The notes under the pieces are model-generated. The model did no database searches. It was given only the letters and a program-made list of their open reading frames with translations, and was not told the DNA's origin. The position numbers were made by a program, and so were the translations under genes. A stretch of DNA of 64,000 bases from the NCBI GenBank assembly GCA_020055645.1, contig CM034546.1, positions 54,436,001 through 54,500,000 on the forward strand, given 5' to 3'. Below, piece after piece: positions 39,908-54,864 of the stretch. Numbering within the stretch: position 1 is the first letter of the stretch; each line of letters opens with the position of its first letter. Origin of the DNA: Tomocerus qinae (lineage: Eukaryota; Arthropoda; Collembola; Entomobryomorpha; Tomoceridae).

Positions 39908-42900
39908 TTTTTAGCTCGCCTGGCCAAGACAGCTTATAGAACACCACAGCCCGTCCGTTCCTCAGCACTAATTTTTGAACAAAACGACAGAAGTTGACTA
40001 AAATTGGGATGCCTTGGGAAACAATGCCGAAGGACCAGTATATATAGGACCTATTTATTTTGGTTCAAATCGGCCAACAGGTTGTTCACTTCATTTTAAT
40101 AGTCAAAATCAATTTTTAGTGATTTAAAGTGGACATAGATCATTTGTGTTTCAGAATGAGCTGCTATGGAAAGTTTATAAAGTAAATAAAACCGGAAAAT
40201 ATATATCAGACGCCAGGAATGTGTATTCAAATAGATTTTCAAATTTTACGAATTCCTATTCATTTTGGTACTCAATACTACCCGATTTTGATACTCAAAA
40301 TTAATCAAAGTTGATTTTGATACTCAAAATTAATCAAAGTTGATTTTGATACTCAAAATTAATCAAAGTTGATTTTGATACTCAAAATTAATCAAGGTTG
40401 ATTTTGATACTCAAAATTAATCAAGGTTGATTTTGATACTCAAAATTAATCAAAGTTGATTTTGATACTCAAAATTAATCAAGGTTGATTTTGATACTCA
40501 AAATTAATCAAGGTTGATTTTGATACTCAAAATTAATCAAAGTTGATTTTGATACTCAAAATTAATCAAAGTTGATTTTGATACTCAAAATTAATCAAAG
40601 TTGATTTTGATACTCAAAATTAATCAAAGTTGATTTTGATACTCAAAATTAATCAAAGTTGATTTTGATACTCAAAATTAATCAAAGTTGATTTTGATAC
40701 TCAAAATTAATCAAAGTTGATTTTGATACTCAAAATTAATCAAAGTTGATTTTGATACTCAAAATTAATCAAAGTTGATTTTGATACTCAAAATTAATCA
40801 AAGTTGATTTTGATACTCAAAATTAATCAAAGTTGATTTTGATACTCAAAATTAATCAAGGTTGATTTTGATACTCAAAATTAATCAAAGTTGATTTTGA
40901 TACTCAAAATTAATCAAAGTTGATTTTGATACTCAAAATTAATCAAAGTTGATTTTGATACTCAAAATTAATCAAAGTTGATTTTGATACTCAAAATTAA
41001 TCAAAGTTGATTTTGATACTCAAAATTAATCAAAGTTGATTTTGATACTCAAAATTAATCAAAGTTGATTTTGATACTCAAAATTAATCAAAGTTGATTT
41101 TGATACTCAAAATTAATCAAAGTTGATTTTGATACTCAAAATTAATCAAAGTTGATTTTGATACTCAAAATTAATCAAAGTTGATTTTGATACTCAAAAT
41201 TAATCAAAGTTGATCTTGAAATTCAAAATTAATCAAAGTTGATTTTGATACTCAAAATTAATCAAAGTTGATTTTGATACTCAAAATTAATCAAAGTTGA
41301 TTTTGATACTCAAAATTAATCAAAGTTGATTTTGATACTCAAAATTAATCAAAGTTGATTTTGATACTCAAAATTAATCAAAGTTGATTTTGATACTCAA
41401 AATTAATCAAAGTTGATTTTGATACTCAAAATTAATCAAAGTTGATTTTGATACTCAAAATTAATCAAAGTTGATTTTGATACTCAAAATTAATCAAAGT
41501 TGATTTTGATACTCAAAATTAATCAAAGTTGATTTTTAAACTCAAAATTAATCAAAGTTGATTTTGATACTCAAAATTAATCAAAGTTGATTTTGATACT
41601 CAAAATTAATCAAAGTTGATTTTGATACTCAAAATTAATCAAAGTTGATTTTGATACTCAAAATTAATCAAAGTTGATTTTGATACTCAAAATTAATCAA
41701 AGTTGATTTTGATACTCAAAATTAATCAAAGTTGATTTTTAAACTCAAAATTAATCAAAGTTGATTTTGATACTCAAAATTAATCAAAGTTGATTTTGAT
41801 ACTCAAAATTAATCAAAGTTGATTTTGATACTCAAAATTAATCAAAGTTGATTTTGATACTCAAAATTAATCAAAGTTGATTTTGATACTCAAAATTAAT
41901 CAAAGTTGATTTCGATACTCAAAATTAATCAAAGTTGATTTTGATACTCAAAATTAATCAAAGTTGATTTTGATACTCAAAATTAATCAAGGTTGATTTT
42001 GATACTCAAAATTAATCAAAGTTGATTTTGATACTCAAAATTAATCAAGGTTGATTTTGATACTCAAAATTAATCAAAGTTGATTTTGATACTCAAAATT
42101 AATCAAGGTTGATTTTGATACTCAAAATTAATCAAAGTTGATTTTGATACTCAAAATTAATCAAGGTTGATTTTGATACTCAAAATTAATCAAAGTTGAT
42201 TTTGATACTCAAAATTAATCAAGGTTGATTTTGATACTCAAAATTAATCAAAGTTGATTTTGATACTCAAAATTAATCAAAGTTGATTTTGATACTCAAA
42301 ATTAATCAAAGTTGATTTTGATACTCAAAATTAATCAAAGTTGATTTTGATACTCAAAATTAATCAAAGTTGATTTTGATACTCAAAATTAATCAAAGTT
42401 GATTTTGATACTCAAAATTAATCAAAGTTGATTTTGATACTCAAAATTAATCAAAGTTGATTTTGATACTCAAAATTAATCAAAGTTGATTTTGATACTC
42501 AAAATTAATCAAAGTTGATTTTGATACTCAAAATTAATCAAAGTTGATTTTGATACTCAAAATTAATCAAAGTTGATTTTGATACTCAAAATTAATCAAA
42601 GTTGATTTTGATACTCAAAATTAATCAAAGTTGATTTTGATACTCAAAATTAATCAAAGTTGATTTTGATACTCAAAATTAATCAAAGTTGATTTTGATA
42701 CTCAAAATTAATCAAAGTTGATTTTGATACTCAAAATTAATCAAGGTTGATTTTGATACTCAAAATTAATCAAAGTTGATTTTGATACTCAAAATTAATC
42801 AAAGTTGATTTTGATACTCAAAATTAATCAAAGTTGATTTTGATACTCAAAATTAATCAAGGTTGATTTTGATACTCAAAATTAATCAAAGTTGATTTTG

Positions 42901-45900
42901 ATACTCAAAATTAATCAAAGTTGATTTTGATACTCAAAATTAATCAAAGTTGATTTTGATACTCAAAATTAATCAAAGTTGATTTTGATACTCAAAATTA
43001 ATCAAAGTTGATTTTGATACTCAAAATTAATCAAAGTTGATTTTGATACTCAAAATTAATCAAAGTTGATTTTGATACTCAAAATTAATCAAGGTTGATT
43101 TTGATACTCAAAATTAATCAAAGTTGATTTTGATACTCAAAATTAATCAAGGTTGATTTTGATACTCAAAATTAATCAAAGTTGATTTTGATACTCAAAA
43201 TTAATCAAGGTTGATTTTGATACTCAAAATTAATCAAAGTTGATTTTGATACTCAAAATTAATCAAAGTTGATTTTGATACTCAAAATTAATCAAAGTTG
43301 ATTTTGATACTCAAAATTAATCAAAGTTGATTTTGATACTCAAAATTAATCAAAGTTGATTTTGATACTCAAAATTAATCAAAGTTGATTTTGATACTCA
43401 AAATTAATCAAAGTTGATTTTGATACTCAAAATTAATCAAAGTTGATTTTGATACTCAAAATTAATCAAAGTTGATTTTGATACTCAAAATTAATCAAAG
43501 TTGATTTTGATACTCAAAATTAATCAAAGTTGATTTTGATACTCAAAATTAATCAAAGTTGATTTTGATACTCAAAATTAATCAAAGTTGATTTTGATAC
43601 TCAAAATTAATCAAAGTTGATTTTGATACTCAAAATTAATCAAAGTTGATTTTGATACTCAAAATTAATCAAAGTTGATTTTGATACTCAAAATTAATCA
43701 AAGTTGATTTTGATACTCAAAATTAATCAAAGTTGATTTTGATACTCAAAATTAATCAAAGTTGATTTTGATACTCAAAATTAATCAAAGTTGATTTTGA
43801 TACTCAAAATTAATCAAAGTTGATTTTGATACTCAAAATTAATCAAAGTTGATTTTGATACTCAAAATTAATCAAAGTTGATTTTGATACTCAAAATTAA
43901 TCAAAGTTGATTTTGATACTCAAAATTAATCAAAGTTGATTTTGATACTCAAAATTAATCAAAGTTGATTTTGATACTCAAAATTAATCAAAGTTGATTT
44001 TGATACTCAAAATTAATCAAAGTTGATTTTGATACTCAAAATTAATCAAAGTTGATTTTGATACTCAAAATTAATCAAAGTTGATTTTGATACTCAAAAT
44101 TAATCAAAGTTGATTTTGATACTCAAAATTAATCAAAGTTGATTTCGATACTCAAAATTAATCAAAGTTGATTTTGATACTCAAAATTAATCAAAGTTGA
44201 TTTTGATACTCAAAATTAATCAAAGTTGATTTCGATACTCAAAATTAATCAAAGTTGATTTTGATACTCAAAATTAATCAAAGTTGATTTTGATACTCAA
44301 AATTAATCAAAGTTGATTTTGATACTCAAAATTAATCAAAGTTGATTTTGATACTCAAAATTAATCAAAGTTGATTTTGATACTCAAAATTAATCAAAGT
44401 TGATTTTGATACTCAAAATTAATCAAAGTTGATTTTGATACTCAAAATTAATCAAGGTTGATTTTGATACTCAAAATTAATCAAAGTTGATTTTGATACT
44501 CAAAATTAATCAAGGTTGATTTTGATACTCAAAATTAATCAAAGTTGATTTTGATACTCAAAATTAATCAAGGTTGATTTTGATACTCAAAATTAATCAA
44601 AGTTGATTTTGATACTCAAAATTAATCAAGGTTGATTTTGATACTCAAAATTAATCAAAGTTGATTTTGATACTCAAAATTAATCAAAGTTGATTTTGAT
44701 ACTCAAAATTAATCAAAGTTGATTTTGATACTCAAAATTAATCAAAGTTGATTTTGATACTCAAAATTAATCAAAGTTGATTTTGATACTCAAAATTAAT
44801 CAAAGTTGATTTTGATACTCAAAATTAATCAAAGTTGATTTTGATACTCAAAATTAATCAAAGTTGATTTTGATACTCAAAATTAATCAAAGTTGATTTT
44901 GATACTCAAAATTAATCAAAGTTGATTTTGATACTCAAAATTAATCAAAGTTGATTTTGATACTCAAAATTAATCAAAGTTGATTTTGATACTCAAAATT
45001 AATCAAAGTTGATTTTGATACTCAAAATTAATCAAAGTTGATTTTGATACTCAAAATTAATCAAAGTTGATTTTGATACTCAAAATTAATCAAAGTTGAT
45101 TTTGATACTCAAAATTAATCAAAGTTGATTTTGATACTCAAAATTAATCAAAGTTGATTTTGATACTCAAAATTAATCAAAGTTGATTTTGATACTCAAA
45201 ATTAATCAAAGTTGATTTTGATACTCAAAATTAATCAAAGTTGATTTTTAAACTCAAAATTAATCAAAGTTGATTTTGATACTCAAAATTAATCAAAGTT
45301 GATTTTGATACTCAAAATTAATCAAAGTTGATTTTGATACTCAAAATTAATCAAAGTTGATTTTGATACTCAAAATTAATCAAAGTTGATTTTGATACTC
45401 AAAATTAATCAAAGTTGATTTTGATACTCAAAATTAATCAAAGTTGATTTTGATACTCAAAATTAATCAAAGTTGATTTCGATACTCAAAATTAATCAAA
45501 GTTGATTTTGATACTCAAAATTAATCAAAGTTGATTTTGATACTCAAAATTAATCAAAGTTGATTTTGATACTCAAAATTAATCAAAGTTGATTTTGATA
45601 CTCAAAATTAATCAAAGTTGATTTTGATACTCAAAATTAATCAAAGTTGATTTCGATACTCAAAATTAATCAAAGTTGATTTTGATACTCAAAATTAATC
45701 AAAGTTGATTTTGATACTCAAAATTAATCAAAGTTGATTTCGATACTCAAAATTAATCAAAGTTGATTTTGATACTCAAAATTAATCAAAGTTGATTTCG
45801 ATACTCAAAATTAATCAAAGTTGATTTTGATACTCAAAATTAATCAAAGTTGATTTTGATACTCAAAATTAATCAAGGTTGATTTTGATACTCAAAATTA

Positions 45901-48900
45901 ATCAAAGTTGATTTTGATACTCAAAATTAATCAAGGTTGATTTTGATACTCAAAATTAATCAAAGTTGATTTTGATACTCAAAATTAATCAAGGTTGATT
46001 TTGATACTCAAAATTAATCAAAGTTGATTTTGATACTCAAAATTAATCAAGGTTGATTTTGATACTCAAAATTAATCAAAGTTGATTTTGATACTCAAAA
46101 TTAATCAAGGTTGATTTTGATACTCAAAATTAATCAAAGTTGATTTTGATACTCAAAATTAATCAAGGTTGATTTTGATACTCAAAATTAATCAAAGTTG
46201 ATTTTGATACTCAAAATTAATCAAAGTTGATTTTGATACTCAAAATTAATCAAAGTTGATTTTGATACTCAAAATTAATCAAAGTTGATTTTGATACTCA
46301 AAATTAATCAAAGTTGATTTTGATACTCAAAATTAATCAAAGTTGATTTTGATACTCAAAATTAATCAAAGTTGATTTTGATACTCAAAATTAATCAAAG
46401 TTGATTTTGATACTCAAAATTAATCAAAGTTGATTTTGATACTCAAAATTAATCAAAGTTGATTTTGATACTCAAAATTAATCAAGGTTGATTTTGATAC
46501 TCAAAATTAATCAAAGTTGATTTTTAAACTCAAAATTAATCAAAGTTGATTTTGATACTCAAAATTAATCAAAGTTGATTTTGATACTCAAAATTAATCA
46601 AAGTTGATTTTGATACTCAAAATTAATCAAAGTTGATTTTGATACTCAAAATTAATCAAAGTTGATTTCGATACTCAAAATTAATCAAAGTTGATTTTGA
46701 TACTCAAAATTAATCAAAGTTGATTTTGATACTCAAAATTAATCAAAGTTGATTTCGATACTCAAAATTAATCAAAGTTGATTTTGATACTCAAAATTAA
46801 TCAAAGTTGATTTTGATACTCAAAATTAATCAAGGTTGATTTTGATACTCAAAATTAATCAAAGTTGATTTTGATACTCAAAATTAATCAAGGTTGATTT
46901 TGATACTCAAAATTAATCAAAGTTGATTTTGATACTCAAAATTAATCAAGGTTGATTTTGATACTCAAAATTAATCAAGGTTGATTTTGATACTCAAAAT
47001 TAATCAAAGTTGATTTTGATACTCAAAATTAATCAAGGTTGATTTTGATACTCAAAATTAATCAAAGTTGATTTTGATACTCAAAATTAATCAAGGTTGA
47101 TTTTGATACTCAAAATTAATCAAAGTTGATTTTGATACTCAAAATTAATCAAAGTTGATTTTGATACTCAAAATTAATCAAAGTTGATTTTGATACTCAA
47201 AATTAATCAAAGTTGATTTTGATACTCAAAATTAATCAAAGTTGATTTTGATACTCAAAATTAATCAAAGTTGATTTTGATATTCAAAATTAATCAAAGT
47301 TGATTTTGATACTCAAAATTAATCAAAGTTGATTTTGATACTCAAAATTAATCAAAGTTGATTTTGATACTCAAAATTAATCAAAGTTGATTTTGATACT
47401 CAAAATTAATCAAAGTTGATTTTGATACTCAAAATTAATCAAAGTTGATTTTGATACTCAAAATTAATCAAAGTTGATTTTGATACTCAAAATTAATCAA
47501 AGTTGATTTTGATACTCAAAATTAATCAAAGTTGATTTTGATACTCAAAATTAATCAAAGTTGATTTTGATACTCAAAATTAATCAAAGTTGATTTTGAT
47601 ACTCAAAATTAATCAAAGTTGATTTTGATACTCAAAATTAATCAAAGTTGATTTTGATACTCAAAATTAATCAAAGTTGATTTTGATACTCAAAATTAAT
47701 CAAAGTTGATTTTTAAACTCAAAATTAATCAAAGTTGATTTTGATACTCAAAATTAATCAAAGTTGATTTTTAAACTCAAAATTAATCAAAGTTGATTTT
47801 GATACTCAAAATTAATCAAAGTTGATTTTTAAACTCAAAATTAATCAAAGTTGATTTTGATACTCAAAATTAATCAAAGTTGATTTTGATACTCAAAATT
47901 AATCAAAGTTGATTTTGATACTCAAAATTAATCAAAGTTGATTTTGATACTCAAAATTAATCAAAGTTGATTTTGATACTCAAAATTAATCAAAGTTGAT
48001 TTCGATACTCAAAATTAATCAAAGTTGATTTTGATACTCAAAATTAATCAAAGTTGATTTTGATACTCAAAATTAATCAAAGTTGATTTCGATACTCAAA
48101 ATTAATCAAGGTTGATTTTGATACTCAAAATTAATCAAAGTTGATTTTGATACTCAAAATTAATCAAGGTTGATTTTGATACTCAAAATTAATCAAAGTT
48201 GATTTTGATACTCAAAATTAATCAAGGTTGATTTTGATACTCAAAATTAATCAAAGTTGATTTTGATACTCAAAATTAATCAAGGTTGATTTTGATACTC
48301 AAAATTAATCAAAGTTGATTTTGATACTCAAAATTAATCAAGGTTGATTTTGATACTCAAAATTAATCAAAGTTGATTTTGATACTCAAAATTAATCAAG
48401 GTTGATTTTGATACTCAAAATTAATCAAAGTTGATTTTGATACTCAAAATTAATCAAGGTTGATTTTGATACTCAAAATTAATCAAAGTTGATTTTGATA
48501 CTCAAAATTAATCAAGGTTGATTTTGATACTCAAAATTAATCAAAGTTGATTTTGATACTCAAAATTAATCAAGGTTGATTTTGATACTCAAAATTAATC
48601 AAAGTTGATTTTGATACTCAAAATTAATCAAGGTTGATTTTGATACTCAAAATTAATCAAAGTTGATTTTGATACTCAAAATTAATCAAGGTTGATTTTG
48701 ATACTCAAAATTAATCAAAGTTGATTTTGATACTCAAAATTAATCAAAGTTGATTTTGATACTCAAAATTAATCAAAGTTGATTTTGATACTCAAAATTA
48801 ATCAAAGTTGATTTTGATACTCAAAATTAATCAAAGTTGATTTTGATACTCAAAATTAATCAAAGTTGATTTTGATACTCAAAATTAATCAAAGTTGATT

Positions 48901-51900
48901 TTGATACTCAAAATTAATCAAAGTTGATTTTGATACTCAAAATTAATCAAAGTTGATTTTGATACTCAAAATTAATCAAAGTTGATTTTGATACTCAAAA
49001 TTAATCAAAGTTGATTTTGATACTCAAAATTAATCAAAGTTGATTTTGATACTCAAAATTAATCAAAGTTGATTTTGATACTCAAAATTAATCAAAGTTG
49101 ATTTTGATACTCAAAATTAATCAAAGTTGATTTTTAAACTCAAAATTAATCAAAGTTGATTTTGATACTCAAAATTAATCAAAGTTGATTTTGATACTCA
49201 AAATTAATCAAAGTTGATTTTGATACTCAAAATTAATCAAAGTTGATTTTTAAACTCAAAATTAATCAAAGTTGATTTTGATACTCAAAATTAATCAAAG
49301 TTGATTTTGATACTCAAAATTAATCAAAGTTGATTTTGATACTCAAAATTAATCAAAGTTGATTTTGATACTCAAAATTAATCAAAGTTGATTTTGATAC
49401 TCAAAATTAATCAAAGTTGATTTCGATACTCAAAATTAATCAAAGTTGATTTTGATACTCAAAATTAATCAAAGTTGATTTTGATACTGAAAATTAATCA
49501 AGGTTGATTTTGATACTCAAAATTAATCAAAGTTGATTTTGATACTCAAAATTAATCAAGGTTGATTTTGATACTCAAAATTAATCAAAGTTGATTTTGA
49601 TACTCAAAATTAATCAAGGTTGATTTTGATACTCAAAATTAATCAAAGTTGATTTTGATACTCAAAATTAATCAAGGTTGATTTTGATACTCAAAATTAA
49701 TCAAAGTTGATTTTGATACTCAAAATTAATCAAGGTTGATTTTGATACTCAAAATTAATCAAAGTTGATTTTGATACTCAAAATTAATCAAGGTTGATTT
49801 TGATACTCAAAATTAATCAAAGTTGATTTTGATACTCAAAATTAATCAAGGTTGATTTTGATACTCAAAATTAATCAAAGTTGATTTTGATACTCAAAAT
49901 TAATCAAAGTTGATTTTGATACTCAAAATTAATCAAAGTTGATTTTGATACTCAAAATTAATCAAAGTTGATTTTGATACTCAAAATTAATCAAAGTTGA
50001 TTTTGATACTCAAAATTAATCAAAGTTGATTTTGATACTCAAAATTAATCAAAGTTGATTTTGATACTCAAAATTAATCAAAGTTGATTTTGATACTCAA
50101 AATTAATCAAAGTTGATTTTGATACTCAAAATTAATCAAAGTTGATTTTGATACTCAAAATTAATCAAAGTTGATTTTGATACTCAAAATTAATCAAAGT
50201 TGATTTTGATACTCAAAATTAATCAAAGTTGATTTTGATACTCAAAATTAATCAAAGTTGATTTTGATACTCAAAATTAATCAAAGTTGATTTTGATACT
50301 CAAAATTAATCAAAGTTGATTTTGATACTCAAAATTAATCAAAGTTGATTTTGATACTCAAAATTAATCAAAGTTGATTTTGATACTCAAAATTAATCAA
50401 AGTTGATTTTGATACTCAAAATTAATCAAAGTTGATTTTGATACTCAAAATTAATCAAAGTTGATTTTGATACTCAAAATTAATCAAAGTTGATTTTGAT
50501 ACTCAAAATTAATCAAAGTTGATTTTGATACTCAAAATTAATCAAAGTTGATTTTGATACTCAAAATTAATCAAAGTTGATTTTGATACTCAAAATTAAT
50601 CAAAGTTGATTTTGATACTCAAAATTAATCAAAGTTGATTTTGATACTCAAAATTAATCAAAGTTGATTTTGATACTCAAAATTAATCAAAGTTGATTTT
50701 GATACTCAAAATTAATCAAAGTTGATTTTGATACTCAAAATTAATCAAAGTTGATTTTGATACTCAAAATTAATCAAAGTTGATTTTGATACTCAAAATT
50801 AATCAAAGTTGATTTCGATACTCAAAATTAATCAAAGTTGATTTTGATACTCAAAATTAATCAAAGTTGATTTTGATACTCAAAATTAATCAAAGTTGAT
50901 TTTGATACTCAAAATTAATCAAAGTTGATTTCGATACTCAAAATTAATCAAAGTTGATTTTGATACTCAAAATTAATCAAAGTTGATTTTGATACTCAAA
51001 ATTAATCAAAGTTGATTTCGATACTCAAAATTAATCAAAGTTGATTTTGATACTCAAAATTAATCAAAGTTGATTTTGATACTCAAAATTAATCAAGGTT
51101 GATTTTGATACTCAAAATTAATCAAAGTTGATTTTGATACTCAAAATTAATCAAGGTTGATTTTGATACTCAAAATTAATCAAAGTTGATTTTGATACTC
51201 AAAATTAATCAAGGTTGATTTTGATACTCAAAATTAATCAAAGTTGATTTTGATACTCAAAATTAATCAAGGTTGATTTTGATACTCAAAATTAATCAAA
51301 GTTGATTTTGATACTCAAAATTAATCAAGGTTGATTTTGATACTCAAAATTAATCAAAGTTGATTTTGATACTCAAAATTAATCAAGGTTGATTTTGATA
51401 CTCAAAATTAATCAAAGTTGATTTTGATACTCAAAATTAATCAAGGTTGATTTTGATACTCAAAATTAATCAAAGTTGATTTTGATACTCAAAATTAATC
51501 AAGGTTGATTTTGATACTCAAAATTAATCAAAGTTGATTTTGATACTCAAAATTAATCAAGGTTGATTTTGATACTCAAAATTAATCAAAGTTGATTTTG
51601 ATACTCAAAATTAATCAAAGTTGATTTTGATACTCAAAATTAATCAAAGTTGATTTTGATACTCAAAATTAATCAAAGTTGATTTTGATACTCAAAATTA
51701 ATCAAAGTTGATTTTGATACTCAAAATTAATCAAAGTTGATTTTGATACTCAAAATTAATCAAAGTTGATTTTGATACTCAAAATTAATCAAAGTTGATT
51801 TTGATACTCAAAATTAATCAAAGTTGATTTTGATACTCAAAATTAATCAAAGTTGATTTTGATACTCAAAATTAATCAAAGTTGATTTTGATACTCAAAA

Positions 51901-52897
51901 TTAATCAAAGTTGATTTTGATACTCAAAATTAATCAAAGTTGATTTTGATACTCAAAATTAATCAAAGTTGATTTTGATACTCAAAATTAATCAAAGTTG
52001 ATTTTGATACTCAAAATTAATCAAAGTTGATTTTGATACTCAAAATTAATCAAAGTTGATTTTGATACTCAAAATTAATCAAAGTTGATTTTGATACTCA
52101 AAATTAATCAAAGTTGATTTTGATACTCAAAATTAATCAAAGTTGATTTTGATACTCAAAATTAATCAAAGTTGATTTTGATACTCAAAATTAATCAAAG
52201 TTGATTTTGATACTCAAAATTAATCAAAGTTGATTTTGATACTCAAAATTAATCAAAGTTGATTTTGATACTCAAAATTAATCAAAGTTGATTTTGATAC
52301 TCAAAATTAATCAAAGTTGATTTTGATACTCAAAATTAATCAAAGTTGATTTTGATACTCAAAATTAATCAAAGTTGATTTTGATACTCAAAATTAATCA
52401 AAGATGATTTTGATACTCAAAATTAATCAAAGTTGATTTTGATACTCAAAATTAATCAAAGTTGATTTTGAAATTCAAAATTAATCAAAGTTGATTTTGA
52501 TACTCAAAATTAATCAAAATTGAGTTTAATACTCAAAATTAATCAAAGTTGAGTTTAATACTCAAAATTAATCAAAATTGAGTTTAATACTCAAAATTAA
52601 TCAAAGTTGAGTTTAATACTCAAAATTAATCAAAGTTGAGTTTAATACTCAAAATTAATCAAAATTGAGTTTAATACTCAAAATTAATCAAAGTTGAGTT
52701 TAATACTCAAAATTAATCAAAGTTGATTTTGATACTCAAAATTAATCAAAGTTGATTTTGATACTCAAAATTAATCAAAGTTGATTTTGATACTCAAAAT
52801 TAATCAAAGTTGATTTTGATACTCAAAATTAACCAAAGTTGATTTTGATACTCAAAATTAATCAAAGTTGATTTGTCCCTTTTTCAGGCGAGCTTCT
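39908..52897. mobile_element. Satellite-filled element with short terminal inverted repeats
   Basis: AGCTCGCCTG at 39911-39920 and its complement CAGGCGAGCT near 52886-52895 bracket the region. The left 370 bp (39908-40283) is unique, non-coding and similar to the inverted segment 58480-58738. The interior is the 29-bp satellite. I infer a non-autonomous element whose internal minisatellite expanded enormously. Target duplications are not clear. Confidence 0.5.
40284..52874. repeat. 12.6-kb array of a 29-bp satellite (434 copies)
   Basis: The unit has the core TTGATTTTGATACTCAAAAT and a total length of 29 bp. First and last monomer starts (40284, 52870) are exactly 434 x 29 bp apart. Monomers are near-identical apart from a few recurrent variants: AAGG for AAAG, TTCGATAC for TTTGATAC, TTTTTAAACTC, and at the right edge (52507-52710) a GAGTTTAATAC block. 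The unit is an imperfect dyad (TTGATTTTGA...TCAAAATTAATCAA). It has no ORF because each frame meets stops. Confidence 0.97.
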
Positions 52898-53888
52898 GTT
52901 ACGGCTGGCCGTAGGTTTGATCATTAATATAACAAACTGTTCTGAAACACACAATCGAAGTGGACAGATATTTTGGTTACATTTTGTTTTAATAACAGAG
53001 TATTTCTGCTTTATGTTCCGACACCGCAAATTCTAAGATTTGTTGTAAGCAGAAAGAAAGGGTGCCAATTAATTTGTATAGCACGCACATGACTTTTGTA
53101 TGGGGAAATTTTTGACATTTAATGTGACCTTGTATCGTATGTTATGACTTACCTTATGAATTTGTATGGAAACAATGACTATTTATGGTGATAGTTTTTG
53201 ATAATAACGCATAGTAATAAATATATTTCACCATCGGTTTGTCAATTTATACAAGTCTAAAAATATATTATAGAATGATAAGACCCAAGTAGGAACTGAA
53301 TAGCCATGCAGAAAGCATGGATAGTTAGTTGTGATCTTAGTATAATGCTTTGAGCTCCGATAATTGTCTCAAAAAGTTATCTCATATTTAGCATGTTACC
53401 ATAATTTTTCAAATCTGTACATTTCCTCTCCACTGAAATTGTGTTTGCTTTATTTTGTTAGAAATTGGTTGTAAGTGAACAGAGCTACCATGGCTGGGAC
53501 AATTTACCTAATATCTTAAATTAACTTAATATTGCCATACAAAGTCATAAACTGCCATACAAAGTCACACTATCTATTTTTAGCTCTCCCATACAAAAGT
53601 CATGTGTGTGCCATACAAATTCCTATTTTCCCAGAAAGAAATATTAGGTAAAACATTGCAGAAACGCAATAAGACTTTTCAAATCCAATTTTACTTGGAC
53701 GAAATCAGGGGGCATAAGTTTGCGGTATCGTCATTAATATGTTTTGATAAATTTCTTGTTTAAAATTTACTACATCAGAGGACGAATATGTGAAAGAGCG
53801 TATGATGATCCGTTTCCTAACAGACTTTATAATTTTAAAGATTATACATTTGAAATTGTAATTTGGAACATCAAATCGGAGAGCATAC
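52898..53888. other. Unassigned DNA with a 555-bp inverted-repeat element
   Basis: 53068-53106 and 53588-53623 are inverted copies (ATGACTTTTGTATGGG / CCCATACAAAAGTCAT), a MITE-like unit. No coding signal. Confidence 0.5.
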
Positions 53889-53977
53889 CTAACTGTTCTA
53901 TGGCACTTTCCATGTCGTCTTCAAATGAACCATCTGCTTCTTTCGCCTTTCTCACGATTTGGTTCTTCGAGACCCGG
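53889..53977 (-). CDS. Candidate isolated exon
   Basis: Minus-strand segment between acceptor TAAAATATCAG and donor GTTAG|GTATGC. One frame is open (phase 2 in, 1 out) and reads RVSKNQIVRKAKEADGSFED followed by DMESAIEQL, which looks like real protein. Same strand as the CYLD-like gene but 32 kb upstream of its last recognised exon, so it may be a further CYLD exon or part of another gene. Confidence 0.35.
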
Positions 53978-54864
53978 CTGATATTTTAGCAGTTAGTATC
54001 TATAAAACTTTTATACTGTAAAAAGCACACTTAGAACCTCCTGGTAAACCGATACAACGTTAATGGTTTTATTTTTTACAGTAAATACAATTTTAACATC
54101 TGATATTAATGTTGGAGCATAAATATTTCACCATATTGGCAAAATCTACAATAATTTTAGGTGTATACAACGTTTAAAAAACGTTAGCTAAGTTTAGCAC
54201 GGTCCTTTTCCAATTTTGCATGGAGAATAAACATTCCTCTCAGCCTCAATCCCTCTCAAATTGCAGCATTTAAATTTGGCCCACTAACCCTAGACAACCA
54301 ACGGATTTTAAGTCTTGAAAAGCTCATTTTTATTTTATACTTTACATACACATCGAATGTGTATATTAGACTAGTGTTGTGCATTAAGCTTATTGAGTAG
54401 GCTTTAATAAGTTTAATGCCTGAATTTACTTATTGCCGCTAACATATGTACAGATGAGCAGAGCCCCAGTTATCGTATTTGGTGGCGGCGGCGATGGGAT
54501 GTTCACACAGCGATTAAAATATACATAAAGCAAAAAATATATAGACATCACACGTGATTCACGATATAGAATTACTGCAAGTGTCAAAGTATAAAAGCTA
54601 AATATATTATTTTGTTTTCATCGATTATACATTTGTTTACATTTTTGAATAAGAATATGAGAAAGTTAGTATGTTTTTGCTTATATAGATGGAGCTTTAG
54701 TGCACATTATTGTATGTTTTGTAAACAACCCAAAAAACCCAATAAACCCCGGGTTTTTTAAGTGAAGCTGGGTGGGTTTTTTGCCAAAAAACCCAAAAAA
54801 CCCCAACCCATATAAAACCCGACCCACAACCCCGGATGGGATGGGACTGGGTTGGATGTCCTAT
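53978..54864. other. Unassigned DNA
   Basis: A patch rich in AACCC/GGGTT words at 54725-54840 looks like another subterminal-repeat element but its ends are not identifiable. Confidence 0.4.

Noticed and set aside
40284..52874. CRISPR array
   Set aside because: Units of 29 bp are contiguous with no spacers, and the context is an animal genome.
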